Shown: positions 19,901 through 28,884, counted from the stretch's first letter. The stretch is DNA of 64,000 bases from Flagellimonas algicola (GCF_005937185.1 NZ_VCNI01000001.1:1298657-1362656), one strand, 5' to 3'. Notes: generated by a model not told the origin, from the letters alone. Translations and numbers: made by a program.

Positions 19901-20108
19901 CTTTTTCAATTTTATCCGTTACGAGTTGTTCAACACGTTCGGGGCTGGCCCCTGGAAAAGAAGAGACAACGGTGGCCACACGAACCGTGTATGGCGGCAT
20001 ACTGTCCCTTGAAAGTCCAAAATACATGGAGATACCCAGCAAAATAACGGTTGCCAGAACCATAAAGGTTATCCTGTTCTTTTCAATGGAAAACTTAGCT
20101 AAATTCAT
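16995..20108 (-). CDS. RND efflux transporter, HAE1-like inner-membrane pump
   Basis: A 1037-aa proton-driven RND permease, the inner-membrane engine of a tripartite efflux system. Visible features: TM1 near 13-31, a large porter domain, a TM block near 340-480 and a second at about 860-1020, with the internal duplication usual for the family. The TM4 motif GMLVDNAIVV places Asp401-Asn402 where AcrB has two Asp residues; the first acidic residue of the proton relay is kept, and the Asn variant is common in related pumps. It lies 28 nt downstream of the membrane-fusion gene, last in the operon. The substrate cannot be told from sequence; drug or lipophilic compound export is more likely than metals because the CzcA-type signature is lacking. 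Confidence 0.9.
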   Translation of the reverse strand: MNLAKFSIEKNRITFMVLATVILLGISMYFGLSRDSMPPYTVRVATVVSSFPGASPERVEQLVTDKIEKVAQELPELDEVNSTSRTGLSIVSVTLKDEVSKEKMQSVWDRLRRKLNAIQGLPSGVNPNLNDDGVGDVYGIVVGLTSDGYSYAEMKEYADDIKDELIKLPDAAKVELGGVQEERVFVEFDNTRLKEYGLSASKLQQSISATNILNSGGQVNVGDERIILEPTGNFDSVEAIRDMLIAVGDGTQLVKLGDITTVSKGYIDPPNQIVSINGREAISLHVNLKENKNIVALGEAVNQVVNTWKKKLPIGLELTRVSSLDTYIDVKVGDFIINLLQSISIVLLVMLVFLGFRTGFVIASLIPIVTIMTLMIMGLINVGLNQVTLAALIMALGMLVDNAIVVAETIMVKLEQGVAKKQATEEAFSELWMPLLISTLTTSAAFLAFFLSPTTMGDIVGPIFVVITIALMSSWIIALTVITMFCYLFLKVAPKGEKKPSLVDRIINACKSYYKNLILMALANKYKVIIAIFLAFFVSLYGFTKIPFIFFPDSDRNMITIDINLPEGNKIERTTEVVQKIEQFMTDSLKTNPNRSLGIVDWSSYVGEGPESYDLGYSPDEANSNYAHILVNTTSFNENVAMITKLDRFTFNNFPNADIKVGALGSGGAGTPIEIKVSGNNPDELSQISERIKLRLASIVGTKNVKDDWGPKSKKFLIEIDQNRAQTAGVTSQDIATSLQTVLDGFQTGEYREDDKSIPIIMRSDASQQQSLASLETLNVYSQNSGKTVPLLQVAAIVPAWQYSKIKRLDLRRTINISSELREGANASAITAEITPWLEQESQNWSDSYSYKFGGDAESTAESMGSVIGFLPISAFIIVLLLIIQFNSFRKMTMVVLTIPLAVIGVVIGLLVFREAFGFMPFLGVISLAGIVINNAIVLIDRMEIEQKDLGRSVQDAVIGACLQRFRPILLATFTTVLGLIPLYLSGGEMWEGMAVSIMVGLLFGTIITLLFIPALYSALFRVNYKNYQFNEELLDA

Positions 20109-20136
20109 AGGTTGGTTTTAATGCAGCCAATTCAAT

Positions 20137-21222
20137 TCATTGTAATCTTACTTCTTGCCCGTCCAAAAGGGTCTGAAGTCCAGCTGTGGCAATTTTTTGT
20201 CCTTTGGACAAACCAGATGTTATTTCGAAACCATCCGAAGCAAGACTGCCGATTACAACTTCTTGTTTTCGCACTTTGGTGGTTGCTCCGTCTTCTTCTA
20301 TCAAAAACACGAATCTTCCATTGCTATCTTCTCCTACTGCGTGGGCTGGAACCACTAAACGGTTTTCATCAATTTCATGGTTGCCAAAATCAAAAGCCAC
20401 ATTGGCCGCCATGCCACTTTTAATGGCATCACTTGGGTTAACCACCGTTACCCTAACCGGATAGGTAGCCGTATTGGCATCCACTGCTGGAGCTACTTCG
20501 GTAACTTTGGCTTTAAAGGTTTGATCGGGTATTGAGGTAAAATCCACGGCAACCTCCATTCCTTCCTGAACTCCATTAATAACACTTTCAGGCAAACCCA
20601 AGGAAATTTCCATATCGGTTCCTGAATTGAGAATAGCAACAGATGACCCTGCCTGAATATTTTCATCAACTTCCGCCGAAATAGAGGCTATAATCCCATC
20701 TTCAGGTGCATAGATATATCCATAGTTTATTTGGTCTTGCTGAATTTCCACTCCCCGTTTGGCGGACTTATAGCTTTCTTCCGCATTTTTAAAGGAGTTC
20801 TTTGCAGCTTCAAAATCACTTAAGGAAGTGCTTCCTTTTTCGTATAGCGAACGGATTCTGTTTAGGTTCAGCTTACTAGTGTTCATTTGGGATGCAGCGC
20901 TGTTCAGTTGGGTGATGGATTGCTCATAAGCCAATCTTGATTGCACATTGTCCAGCTTACCCAACAATTGCCCTTTCTTCACTTTTTGCCCAAGCTTCAT
21001 ATCAAATTGGGTTATGATCCCAGCGCTTCTAAAGCTTAAATTGATGATTTTGTCCGTGCGGGCGGTTCCGCTAAAGGTTCTTACCCGCTCCCCACCCAGG
21101 AATCCCACTTCCTGAAACTTGACAGGCCGCAAGAACTTTTCTTCCTTTTTTTGTTCGCCTCCACAGGATAACAGCAACCCTGACAGGATACTGAACAAAC
21201 TTAATTTTAATATGAATTTCAT
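20137..21222 (-). CDS. RND periplasmic adaptor (membrane fusion) lipoprotein
   Basis: A 361-aa HlyD/AcrA-type adaptor with lipobox LLSC (Cys20). It shows the lipoyl half-motif (KKGQLLGKLDNVQ near 81-93), a coiled-coil hairpin at about 95-160, the second lipoyl half (APEDGIIASISAEVDENIQAG), and beta-barrel and membrane-proximal domains to the end. It bridges the RND pump and the TolC-like channel encoded on either side (28 nt and 19 nt gaps). Confidence 0.9.
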   Translation of the reverse strand: MKFILKLSLFSILSGLLLSCGGEQKKEEKFLRPVKFQEVGFLGGERVRTFSGTARTDKIINLSFRSAGIITQFDMKLGQKVKKGQLLGKLDNVQSRLAYEQSITQLNSAASQMNTSKLNLNRIRSLYEKGSTSLSDFEAAKNSFKNAEESYKSAKRGVEIQQDQINYGYIYAPEDGIIASISAEVDENIQAGSSVAILNSGTDMEISLGLPESVINGVQEGMEVAVDFTSIPDQTFKAKVTEVAPAVDANTATYPVRVTVVNPSDAIKSGMAANVAFDFGNHEIDENRLVVPAHAVGEDSNGRFVFLIEEDGATTKVRKQEVVIGSLASDGFEITSGLSKGQKIATAGLQTLLDGQEVRLQ

Positions 21223-21241
21223 CCCTTCGTTTTTTTGTTCG

Positions 21242-23584
21242 TTAGTTTCTGGTGTTTAGATGCTCAAAGAACCTTTGTCTAAACTCGTTGTTCTTATCTT
21301 CAGAATTCAATAGAAAATAATAGCCCAAAAAGCGTTCTACCTGTAGTGAATTAATTAGATAATTATAGGTGGCATTGGCACGGGCCAATTGAGCATTCAA
21401 ATAGTTGTTCTGGGCATCCAACAATTGTACAATATTAACCGCGCCACTGGAATATGAGGCCTGTGTAAGCTCCAAGGCTTCTTGAGCGGTTTCTTCCGAT
21501 ATCTTGGAAAGCTGAATATTGGAGACCTGATTGACAAGGTTCAGTATTGAAGTTCGAATATTCACCGCAATTCCCAATTCAACATTGCTTTTATTAATTT
21601 CCAACTGTTCCTTTTGAATGATGGCGGTTTGACGATTGATATTTGATAAATTCTGGTTTACGATGGGAATGGACAAATTGAGCCCTGCATTGTAGGTATT
21701 ATCAAGCAATGACACGCCAAGCGGAGCTGTACTGCCCGCACCTGATCGACTGAAAGTGGAACTGTACTGGCCCTGCAATGCCAAAGTGGGCAGGAGTCTA
21801 CCATATCCATTCAGCCTTATATTCCGTTCCGTGGCAAGAAGATTGTAGTCCAATGATTTTAGTTCCGGGGCATTTTTGTAGGCCTCATCTATTAGAAAAT
21901 CAATAAAGGGTTCCCGTAGTGTGGGATTGTCCAAGAGTTCGAAGAACTCTTCATAATTGTACTGTTCAAAAATACCCTCGTTGAACTGCACATCCTCCAC
22001 GTCAATTTCCAGGTTCACTGGATTGTTCAGTAATTGGTTGAGCACCAAAAACCCTTGTTCCCTTTGATTTACAGCCTCCACCATGGATTGGGTGTTTTGC
22101 GCCATTTCACTTCGAAAACGTAGCATATCGGACTTGCCGGATTGGCCTGCTTCAAAATTTAGCTCGGCAATCTCCAGATTTCGCTTAGTTAAGTCAACGT
22201 TTCTAGCCTGAATCTGTGCATTCACTTTTAAGATAAGGGCATTGAAGTACGCATTGGATACATCAAAAATCAAATCCAATTCCGCAGCATTGAAATTTGC
22301 CTCTTGGGCTTTCTGAAGACTTTTTTGTATGGAAATATTGGCATTGGCTGCTTCTGAGAACAAAGTCTGGCTTAAGGTAATGTTTCCGCCCGTAGAGAAT
22401 TCTGGATTTTGTCCTGCACTGGCCTCAGCGGCGTCTGGATCAATATAGGTGGCCGTTCCAGCGGCAGTCAAACTAGGCAGATAGTTGCTGTTGGCCGATT
22501 TTACATCTTGCTGAGCCAATTGAACATCCTTTTGGTTGGAACCAAGGGATAGGTTATTCTCAAGGGCATCATTAATTGCTGTCAAGAGATCATAATCCTT
22601 CTCGGAAATAACATTTTTAAACTCCCCTACAAAATCGGTTTGACCCACCAAACTATATTTAATGGGTACACCTATGGCTTCAGCAGTATTATAATTAATG
22701 GTCAATCTAGGTGTATAATCAATATAAACGGGAAGTTCTGACAATGGGGTGCCAGAAACATAGGCCTCGATAGTCAAAGCAATGCGTCTAAAAAACTGAT
22801 CAAGGTTATCATCGGACTGGTAGGTCGCCATTATACCACCTTTTACATCTTCGGTACCATTAACCGTAAACGAAGGAAGTTTGGCCTGCAAGAAGGCATC
22901 CACCAATTGTTTCTTCTCTTCCCTGCTCAGAAAAAATCCACCGGCCATATAAACAGCATCAATTCCATCCAGATTAGAGGTAATGTCTTGAACAGTAGTA
23001 AAAGGAATCAATGTATACGAAGCACCAAGCGCCGTAATTTCCCTATCAAAAGTTTCCTTGAGGGGCAAAATGTCCACAAATGGAGCATCAACCAAAATCC
23101 CAACATTCTCGAAATTGGTAAGCTCGATGAATTTCTTAAAATCCTCTTCATAGGACTCAGATTCTACTAAATAGGTGAAATTCTCTATTCCTGAAGATGC
23201 ATTGGTCAAGTCGAGTTCATGGAGGTCACGATTCACCGCCCCGAAGAGAATCGTAGGTTTTTGATGTGACTCCAAGGGGCTTATGATTTGATTATTGACT
23301 ATCCCAAAGGCCAGGATAATATCTGTGCTGTTGTTTAAGAGCTGATTGTAGTTCTGCCGGGCCTTGGCTATATCGAAACCGTTGACAAGAATGTTTTCTT
23401 CAGGAAACTGAATGTTCGCGTCCTCTCCCACCACGGCCACGACTTCAGATTTTAATTTTTCCAGCAAGGGAGACATTTCAGGATTCAGCTGGTCAATAAG
23501 AATACCTATCTGGTAAGTCTGGCCGGTTTGGGCAAATGCGGCCAAAGACAAGAAGAGCATTACGATGGACAATCTTTGTTTCAT
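21242..23584 (-). CDS. Periplasmic binding-protein domain fused to a TolC-like outer-membrane efflux protein
   Basis: A 780-aa protein. ATG 23582-23584 was chosen because it starts the signal peptide MKQRLSIVMLFLSLAAFAQ; the frame is open for 25 more codons upstream without a plausible signal. Residues about 20-325 resemble a type 1 periplasmic binding protein of the ABC TrpX-like group (YQIGILIDQLNPEM, later DIILAFGIVNN, YMAGGFFLSREEKK, SFTVNGTEDVKGGIMATY). Residues about 350-760 are a TolC/OEP fold with paired long helical repeats (ending ITQASYSSGAVNIVQLLDAQ-type signature near 700). It is first in the RND operon and forms its outer-membrane channel. The added sensor-like domain is unusual and might bind a ligand or gate the channel. 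Confidence 0.82.
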   Translation of the reverse strand: MKQRLSIVMLFLSLAAFAQTGQTYQIGILIDQLNPEMSPLLEKLKSEVVAVVGEDANIQFPEENILVNGFDIAKARQNYNQLLNNSTDIILAFGIVNNQIISPLESHQKPTILFGAVNRDLHELDLTNASSGIENFTYLVESESYEEDFKKFIELTNFENVGILVDAPFVDILPLKETFDREITALGASYTLIPFTTVQDITSNLDGIDAVYMAGGFFLSREEKKQLVDAFLQAKLPSFTVNGTEDVKGGIMATYQSDDNLDQFFRRIALTIEAYVSGTPLSELPVYIDYTPRLTINYNTAEAIGVPIKYSLVGQTDFVGEFKNVISEKDYDLLTAINDALENNLSLGSNQKDVQLAQQDVKSANSNYLPSLTAAGTATYIDPDAAEASAGQNPEFSTGGNITLSQTLFSEAANANISIQKSLQKAQEANFNAAELDLIFDVSNAYFNALILKVNAQIQARNVDLTKRNLEIAELNFEAGQSGKSDMLRFRSEMAQNTQSMVEAVNQREQGFLVLNQLLNNPVNLEIDVEDVQFNEGIFEQYNYEEFFELLDNPTLREPFIDFLIDEAYKNAPELKSLDYNLLATERNIRLNGYGRLLPTLALQGQYSSTFSRSGAGSTAPLGVSLLDNTYNAGLNLSIPIVNQNLSNINRQTAIIQKEQLEINKSNVELGIAVNIRTSILNLVNQVSNIQLSKISEETAQEALELTQASYSSGAVNIVQLLDAQNNYLNAQLARANATYNYLINSLQVERFLGYYFLLNSEDKNNEFRQRFFEHLNTRN

Positions 23585-24204
23585 ATTTGTTGAGGTTAAT
23601 TCCCGTCTTTTCTTTAAGAAGCTTCCCAAAGGTTTTTTTGTGAAATTTAAATCAATCATAGCGAGCCATGATTTCCGAATGTCGTTTTGTTCAAAAACTT
23701 AAGATGCTGATCGTGTAAAAACCAGTAAATCAAAGGTTGAACAGATTTCCACAAAAATGCATTTGGTTTAAGGTAATAAATTATGGATAAATATTTTAAC
23801 ATGATTTTAAGAGTTGTTTCATTACTATATGAACCAATACCCATATTATCAAACACTTAAACAAAAAACAATCTAGGCAGTTGTATTTGCTTTTAAACCT
23901 CAATCTGTTATTTATACAGAAAATCATGGTCTAAAACAGAAGATACGGTTAGCAGTATAACAATTTTGTTTAATGTTTTAACTCTAGGAAAACCAGGAAA
24001 ATATTTATTCCATGGCATGCAATCTATGGGGATACCTTTAAAGGAATTGGGAGCGGAAACCAAGACGCCCCCTACTCGTAATGTCCTCGATAGTACTTCA
24101 ATAAATGATTTTGAGAATAAAAACCCCAGTTCCTGGAAATAATTTTGGGTGATATACCATCTCTCGAACCAATGCGGGATGCACTGGTATAGAGTATTAG
24201 TTGT
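23585..24204. other. 620-bp intergenic stretch without an assigned gene
   Basis: AT-rich. It should contain the promoter of the RND operon (minus strand). On the plus strand a stop-free frame of 81 codons runs from 23897 to a TAA at 24140-24142, with the first ATG at 24017, giving at most 41 aa; it matches nothing I recognise. No terminator hairpin with a T-run was found. Confidence 0.4.
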
Positions 24205-25680
24205 TTATTCCCTTGATGCGTATGTGTTTTGATCCAACATTTTCGGAATTTGAAATCCAGGAGTTAGCTTTTCCAACTCCCTAGCAATTTGGAGTAATTT
24301 GTAGTCCTGCCATTTGGGACCATGGATCTGTATCCCAACTGGAAGGCCTTTTTTAGTCAAACCGATAGGAATAACCACAATGGGGTGACCTGGAATACTC
24401 GATGGAAAATTGAATGGGATAAAGGCTTTTGTATAGGGTATTTGCCATCCGTTCACCTCCAATGGCACTCCTGGTTTTTGATGTGTAAATGCAGGTGTTG
24501 CTGAAACAGGTGTTATCCAAATGTCATATGTTTCAAAAAAGTTACTAAACGTTTGCGAAACCTCATCCTTGAGATGCAATGACCTAGCATATTGATAGGG
24601 CGAGCTTGCTGCGCCATACCCCATGCCTCGAGCCCATTGTGAGTCCTTATATCGCAGTTTGATGAATACATATGCGATACACCTTTTAAAAGGTATTCGT
24701 TTCATTGCAGCGCCAAAGTCAAAACCAGCGATTTTTCCCCACAGCCGCACCAAGGCATTGGTACTGTAACGAGGTTTGGATTGAATCATTTCATGATCAC
24801 AGTCGGCAACTCTATTCAAAAAAGTTTGATATAGTCTTTTGTATTCATCATCCAACGTAATTCCATCAAGGGTAAGACTATAAGCTATCCGCAACTTGTT
24901 TCCAATATATTTAAACTGCTTTAAGGGAACAGGGGGATTTATAAAATGTCCCGTTTGAGGTTGCCATAACACCTCCATCGCAAGTATTAAATCTTCAACA
25001 GATCGTGCCATAGGACCGTTACTAATTATATGGCGTCCAAGTCTAGGTAAGCCGGGTGTGGCCATATTCCCATTATTGGACAATGCCATTTCAGTAGTGC
25101 GAATACCACATACTCCACAGAAATGGGATGGTACGCGAACGGAACCACCTGCATCCGTTCCCAACTCTAAGGCAGTAAACCCGGAAGCTAATGCTGCTGC
25201 AGAACCTCCCGAGCTACCCCCGGCTACATGGTTAAGTTCATAGGGATTGTTTGTTTGTCCAAAGCATGGGTTACTGGATTGCCAATCCATGGCATATAGT
25301 GCCATATTGGTCTTGCCAAGAACTATGGCGCCAGCGTTTTTTAAGCGCTTTACCAGTTCTGCATCCTCATCGGCCACATTATTACAAAGTTTGGGGTTCC
25401 CATTGGATGATATAAGTCCCAATACCTGAAAACTATCCTTTACGGTCACAGGCAGTCCATGCAAAGGCCCCAATATCTTTCCCTTATCACGAAGTTTATC
25501 CTTTTCCTTTGCCTCCTTAATTAGTGCGTCAAAATCTCTTAGGTCAGATATGGCATTAATTTTTGGATTATGCTCTTTTATCTGTTTCAAAAAATGACGT
25601 ACAACTGTTTCGCTGGAAATTTTTCCCGTTTTGATGAGCTGGGTTATTTCCGTGGCCGTATGGAACTGGATATTGTTCAT
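24205..25680 (-). CDS. Amidase, amidase-signature family
   Basis: A 491-aa cytosolic amidase-signature enzyme. The Ser-cisSer-Lys triad is intact: Lys81 in LPVTVKDSF, cis-Ser156 in AGGSSGGS and nucleophile Ser180 in GTDAGGSVRVP, with the spacing (75 and 24 residues) seen in GatA and related enzymes. It hydrolyses a carboxamide, but the substrate is not evident. It is unlikely to be the Glu-tRNA amidotransferase subunit GatA because no gatB or gatC neighbours are present and the C-terminal half differs from GatA; nylon-oligomer or fatty-acid-amide-type amidases are alternatives. It stands alone on the minus strand, 34 nt downstream of the SYLF gene, so cotranscription is possible. Confidence 0.88.
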   Translation of the reverse strand: MNNIQFHTATEITQLIKTGKISSETVVRHFLKQIKEHNPKINAISDLRDFDALIKEAKEKDKLRDKGKILGPLHGLPVTVKDSFQVLGLISSNGNPKLCNNVADEDAELVKRLKNAGAIVLGKTNMALYAMDWQSSNPCFGQTNNPYELNHVAGGSSGGSAAALASGFTALELGTDAGGSVRVPSHFCGVCGIRTTEMALSNNGNMATPGLPRLGRHIISNGPMARSVEDLILAMEVLWQPQTGHFINPPVPLKQFKYIGNKLRIAYSLTLDGITLDDEYKRLYQTFLNRVADCDHEMIQSKPRYSTNALVRLWGKIAGFDFGAAMKRIPFKRCIAYVFIKLRYKDSQWARGMGYGAASSPYQYARSLHLKDEVSQTFSNFFETYDIWITPVSATPAFTHQKPGVPLEVNGWQIPYTKAFIPFNFPSSIPGHPIVVIPIGLTKKGLPVGIQIHGPKWQDYKLLQIARELEKLTPGFQIPKMLDQNTYASRE

Positions 25681-25714
25681 GCTGTTTACTTAAGTTTTGG
25701 GAATAATTATTTAT

Positions 25715-26281
25715 TTAGAATGGGATTTCATCTGTTTTGGGTGTGTATTTGAAGTGTTGTCCGCCAAGAGACGCTTCATACATTACCCCTCCCTTGGTCA
25801 AAGTGAACACCGCTACTCCATTTTGATAGGCAGCATCAATAGAGGTTCCAGATTTAAGCGCTACCGCTGATGCCTGTGCATCAAACTTCAATTTTCCATT
25901 GGTGAACTTCACAAATGTTGCTCTATCCTCAAAAAAGATTACCTCAACATATTGTTGGCCTCCGAACTGAATTCCAACAGTTGCCTGCTTTAAATGGGCC
26001 TTGCCAACAACCTTATTCAGCTTATAGACGATTCCATTCCCAGCTGCACCGCCTACTCCAATTGCGGCTTTGGTTACCTTTGGAAAGACGACATAGCCAT
26101 AGGCCTCATCTTTAAAAGTTTCCAATTTGGGTGCCTTCTTCAAAACAAAGCGCATGGCTTTCTCGGAATCACTTTCCAATTTTGGGTTCCAACCGTTTAC
26201 TTGGCCGCTCATACTGATGGATAACAGTAAAACGCTTACCACAGTGAACATTTCCGAAATTCTTAATTGCATTTTTCTCAT
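25715..26281 (-). CDS. SYLF (Ysc84-like) domain lipid-binding protein
   Basis: A 188-aa exported protein: an N-terminal signal peptide (hydrophobic core at about 13-26, no lipobox Cys) followed by a SYLF/Ysc84 domain at about 45-180. The characteristic stretches YGYVVFPKVTKAAIGVGGAAG and GIQFGGQQYVEVIFF are present (here cited only as landmarks near residues 61-81 and 103-117). Eukaryotic SYLF domains bind phosphoinositides; bacterial members are periplasmic proteins of unsettled function. The gene has a 445-bp upstream gap containing a motif shared with other genes of this region. Confidence 0.85.
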   Translation of the reverse strand: MRKMQLRISEMFTVVSVLLLSISMSGQVNGWNPKLESDSEKAMRFVLKKAPKLETFKDEAYGYVVFPKVTKAAIGVGGAAGNGIVYKLNKVVGKAHLKQATVGIQFGGQQYVEVIFFEDRATFVKFTNGKLKFDAQASAVALKSGTSIDAAYQNGVAVFTLTKGGVMYEASLGGQHFKYTPKTDEIPF

Positions 26282-26726
26282 GATTTTAATTTTTGTAATT
26301 ATGATTGTTATGATTGATAAATAAACTCGTGTTATTGCGTGCCCCGGTACTATTTAAGTTTTGTAGGGCATTGATTCAATTTGGTTTTATACCTTTTGTT
26401 TCTGTAAATTGATGGTCGCCCTCCACAGCTCCAACCGAATCCTAGTACAAATTGAGGATGTGAAATGGCCACTTTATCGTCTTCTGTTTTCATTTTTACT
26501 TTGTCTTTGTGATTAACCATGATGGTTGTATCACTGAATTCTTGGACAAAGATGGGGAGCTATTTCCATCGCAAAGACTTAGCTTATAGGCACAATCAAA
26601 CGGAACGTTCGAGCTTATAGGGAAGTACAGTCAATTATTTGATTATCAATAATTTACAATATTTCTAAAAATTTCGAAAAAACGTACGAGTACTCAGGCA
26701 AAAGGAGAAATATGGTTTCCTTACAC
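26282..26726. other. 445-bp intergenic stretch carrying a shared regulatory-like motif
   Basis: No gene is supported. The stretch holds AGCTTATAGG twice, at 26581-26590 and 26612-26621, exactly 31 bp (three helical turns) apart. The second copy extends into the 19-bp motif at 26607-26625 that recurs near 30180. It lies between an AraC regulator (stop at 26727) and the SYLF gene that starts at 26281. Confidence 0.45.
26607..26625 (+). promoter_or_regulatory. Candidate regulator site, copy 1
   Basis: GTTCGAGCTTATAGGGAAG. It differs from the site at 30173-30191 at two of 19 positions. Candidate binding site for one of the two AraC regulators encoded nearby; this is inference. Confidence 0.4.
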
Positions 26727-27848
26727 TTATTTGTGGAAGAATTCAGTAGGTGTTTTACCTGTGCAAGTTTTAAAGTGTTTGTTAAATGTGGATTTAGAGC
26801 TAAAACCACAGTCGTAAGCCAAAGAAATTTTGGTGTATTTCTCGTTTTCAGGCAGGGACGCAAGCTTTATGAATTCTTTTATGCGAAGTGAATTAATATA
26901 ATTGTAGAAATTCTTTCCTTCTTGTTCATTTATAACTTGTGACAAATGATTGGGATGTGCATCTACAAGTCTTGCCAGTTCTGTTAATGTGAGTTCCTCG
27001 TTTTTGTAAACATCATCCTTGGCCATTAAATCATGAAGTTTTTGGCTAATATGAACTGCTATTTCTTCCGTTAGACCGGACTTGGCATACCGCTTGGAAA
27101 CCGGGGTATCCTTAACCTTTCTCTTTTTGGACCCCTTATCGGTATTTTCGTTTGAACCCAACTTGGGCCCAGTAACCGCATGACGATAGAAAATATTCAA
27201 TTGATTGATGCCAAAAAACCCAATGAACAATACTAACACTACTACGGCAGAAAAGATGATAATGTTATCAAAGAAAATGGTCAGTAACCAGATAATTACA
27301 AAACCAATGGAAAGATATTTCAACCATTGCAGTTCCTTTTTATCTGTATTGGAAAAATTATCCTGGATTTTTTTGCGATGCTGTTTTATAAGTACCAGCG
27401 TCCATATAGCATAAACCAATCCTGACAACGGCACTAAAATATTGCTATAAACAACATACCATTCGAAACCTGCTCCGTCATTTTCGAAAACTTGGACTTT
27501 CTCGGAACCTGATAGACCATAAAAAGGAATGGCAAGAAGAACAAGGGATATACTTGGAAGAAGATGGAGTAATACTATCCATCCATTCGTATTGGTATTT
27601 CCGGTAATCTCCCTTGCGTAGAAGTAAAGAAGAAGTCCATTTAATACCGGCAACGGAAAATCAACCCCAAGCCAATGGGGGTGCTTAAAGATGACACCTT
27701 CATAAAGGAAATAATTGAATATCTGGTTTAGAGCAATGAGCAACAGCCAGATAGCGAGTACTTTGTCTGCGCGGGATTTGCTTTTCTTGGCCACCAATAG
27801 CAACTCCAAAAAGATGGCTATAAAAATTCCTAATACAAAAAACATCAA
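26727..27848 (-). CDS. AraC-family regulator with a multi-TM N-terminal domain
   Basis: A 373-aa protein. The first about 220 residues form seven or so hydrophobic helices (starting MMFFVLGIFIAIFLELLLV), and the C-terminal about 105 residues are an AraC/XylS double HTH: LTLTELARLVDAHPNHLSQVIN is the first helix pair and ISLAYDCGFSSKSTFNKHFK the second, ending GKTPTEFFHK. This membrane-sensor/AraC layout is common in Flavobacteriia and its ligands are unknown. It is paralogous in design to the regulator at 30219-31376. Local targets may include the SYLF, acyltransferase and TPR genes, which share an upstream motif. Confidence 0.85.
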   Translation of the reverse strand: MMFFVLGIFIAIFLELLLVAKKSKSRADKVLAIWLLLIALNQIFNYFLYEGVIFKHPHWLGVDFPLPVLNGLLLYFYAREITGNTNTNGWIVLLHLLPSISLVLLAIPFYGLSGSEKVQVFENDGAGFEWYVVYSNILVPLSGLVYAIWTLVLIKQHRKKIQDNFSNTDKKELQWLKYLSIGFVIIWLLTIFFDNIIIFSAVVVLVLFIGFFGINQLNIFYRHAVTGPKLGSNENTDKGSKKRKVKDTPVSKRYAKSGLTEEIAVHISQKLHDLMAKDDVYKNEELTLTELARLVDAHPNHLSQVINEQEGKNFYNYINSLRIKEFIKLASLPENEKYTKISLAYDCGFSSKSTFNKHFKTCTGKTPTEFFHK

Positions 27849-28176
27849 CCTAATTTGACTGCCAAAAGGAGATCAAATCCTCATTGTTGGGCTACTCACA
27901 AAAGTATCTTTTTTAATTAACTACAGTTGAAGGGAATAGATGAACTTGATATGAATGGAACCACTAATCTTGTATAGCATTGAGCACCTATTCCATTACT
28001 TTGTCCATACTCCTCCCATGATATTCCCATGCGTGAGTAATTATAATGTCGGATTAAATCCCAGAATGCTTTTTTTGAACCTAAAATTATGCCTGGAATA
28101 AGTAACCAGCTGCTTGAATTAGGTAGCGTAAACTGTCCCAAATCTTGATATCCGTCAAATTTACGCTATGGAAACT
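27849..28176. other. 328-bp gap without a supported gene
   Basis: A minus-strand frame of 74 codons (27917-28141) is open here, but its composition is unconvincing, it has no recognisable domain and it resembles no neighbour. The stretch may hold the promoter of the AraC gene at 27848. Nothing else was seen. Confidence 0.35.
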
Positions 28177-28884
28177 CTATTGATTAAACAGTTCAGTATC
28201 CACCAATTTATTTATTATATCAATTTCATGTAAGGCCTCATTGTAAACCTTGTCTTTTTCGGACATGATTTGCAATAGGGATATAATCAAATTTTGAAAC
28301 TCAAAGGTGTATAATACATCGGGTTTCATGATTTCGGCAGTGGCAAACTTTAGGTTGGGGTTTAATGCTGGAACTACATAAGCAATCATGGCGTCATAAT
28401 GGATATTTTCCATGCGGTTGATGTAAAGGTATTTCTCTTCCAAAATCCGGAGACCATTTACTATAGCATCATTCTTGAGCAATTTAACCTCCCCGCTGTT
28501 GATCATGGTCTCATAAATATTCCCCTGACGGTCAAAATCTGAGTATTGCGTAAGATTACGGACAATGAGGCCAAGTGTATCTATCTGGCTTCGGTCGTTG
28601 GCATGGATTATTTTGCTAGCGTACTTAAATTGTTCCGTGTACGCATTATTAAATTGGATAAGCCCGAGAATCAAGCTTTTATCTGTGTTTATCTGGTCTT
28701 GAATATTTTTATAGTGGCCAAGTTCCGCCTTTTCCTTGATCCGTTCCTCGTTCCAATTGTCTACTTGGAAGGCCAGACTTATACCAATCATAACCAGGAG
28801 GATTTCTCCTATGGCGTACATTACGTACTTTTTTAGTCGTCCCTTTATCAAAAGGTCTTTGCGTATTTTTCGAAACAAGGTCAT
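28177..28884 (-). CDS. DUF6090-family membrane-anchored protein
   Basis: A 235-aa protein with the signature start of this Bacteroidota family: a basic segment (RKIRKDLLIKGRLKKY), then the single TM at about 23-40 (YAIGEILLVMIGISLAFQV), then the conserved DNWNEER motif and a predicted helical C-terminal domain of about 190 residues. The function is unknown. It lies 24 nt downstream of the acyltransferase gene, probably in the same transcript. Confidence 0.75.
   Translation of the reverse strand: MTLFRKIRKDLLIKGRLKKYVMYAIGEILLVMIGISLAFQVDNWNEERIKEKAELGHYKNIQDQINTDKSLILGLIQFNNAYTEQFKYASKIIHANDRSQIDTLGLIVRNLTQYSDFDRQGNIYETMINSGEVKLLKNDAIVNGLRILEEKYLYINRMENIHYDAMIAYVVPALNPNLKFATAEIMKPDVLYTFEFQNLIISLLQIMSEKDKVYNEALHEIDIINKLVDTELFNQ

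Noticed and set aside
16995..20108. Heavy-metal efflux (CzcA/CusA) assignment for the RND pump
   Set aside because: TM4 reads VDNAIVV rather than the metal-pump patterns, and no metal-binding partner genes are adjacent.
23585..23856. Upstream extension of the TolC fusion gene and a 66-codon minus-strand frame (23656-23856)
   Set aside because: No signal peptide or domain; the real signal peptide starts at 23584.
24205..25680. gatA (Glu-tRNA amidotransferase subunit A)
   Set aside because: The triad is shared by all amidase-signature enzymes; no gatB/gatC neighbours and the C-terminal half does not look like GatA.
27917..28141. 74-codon minus-strand frame
   Set aside because: No recognisable domain, unnatural composition, no clear place in an operon; noted only as part of a gap.
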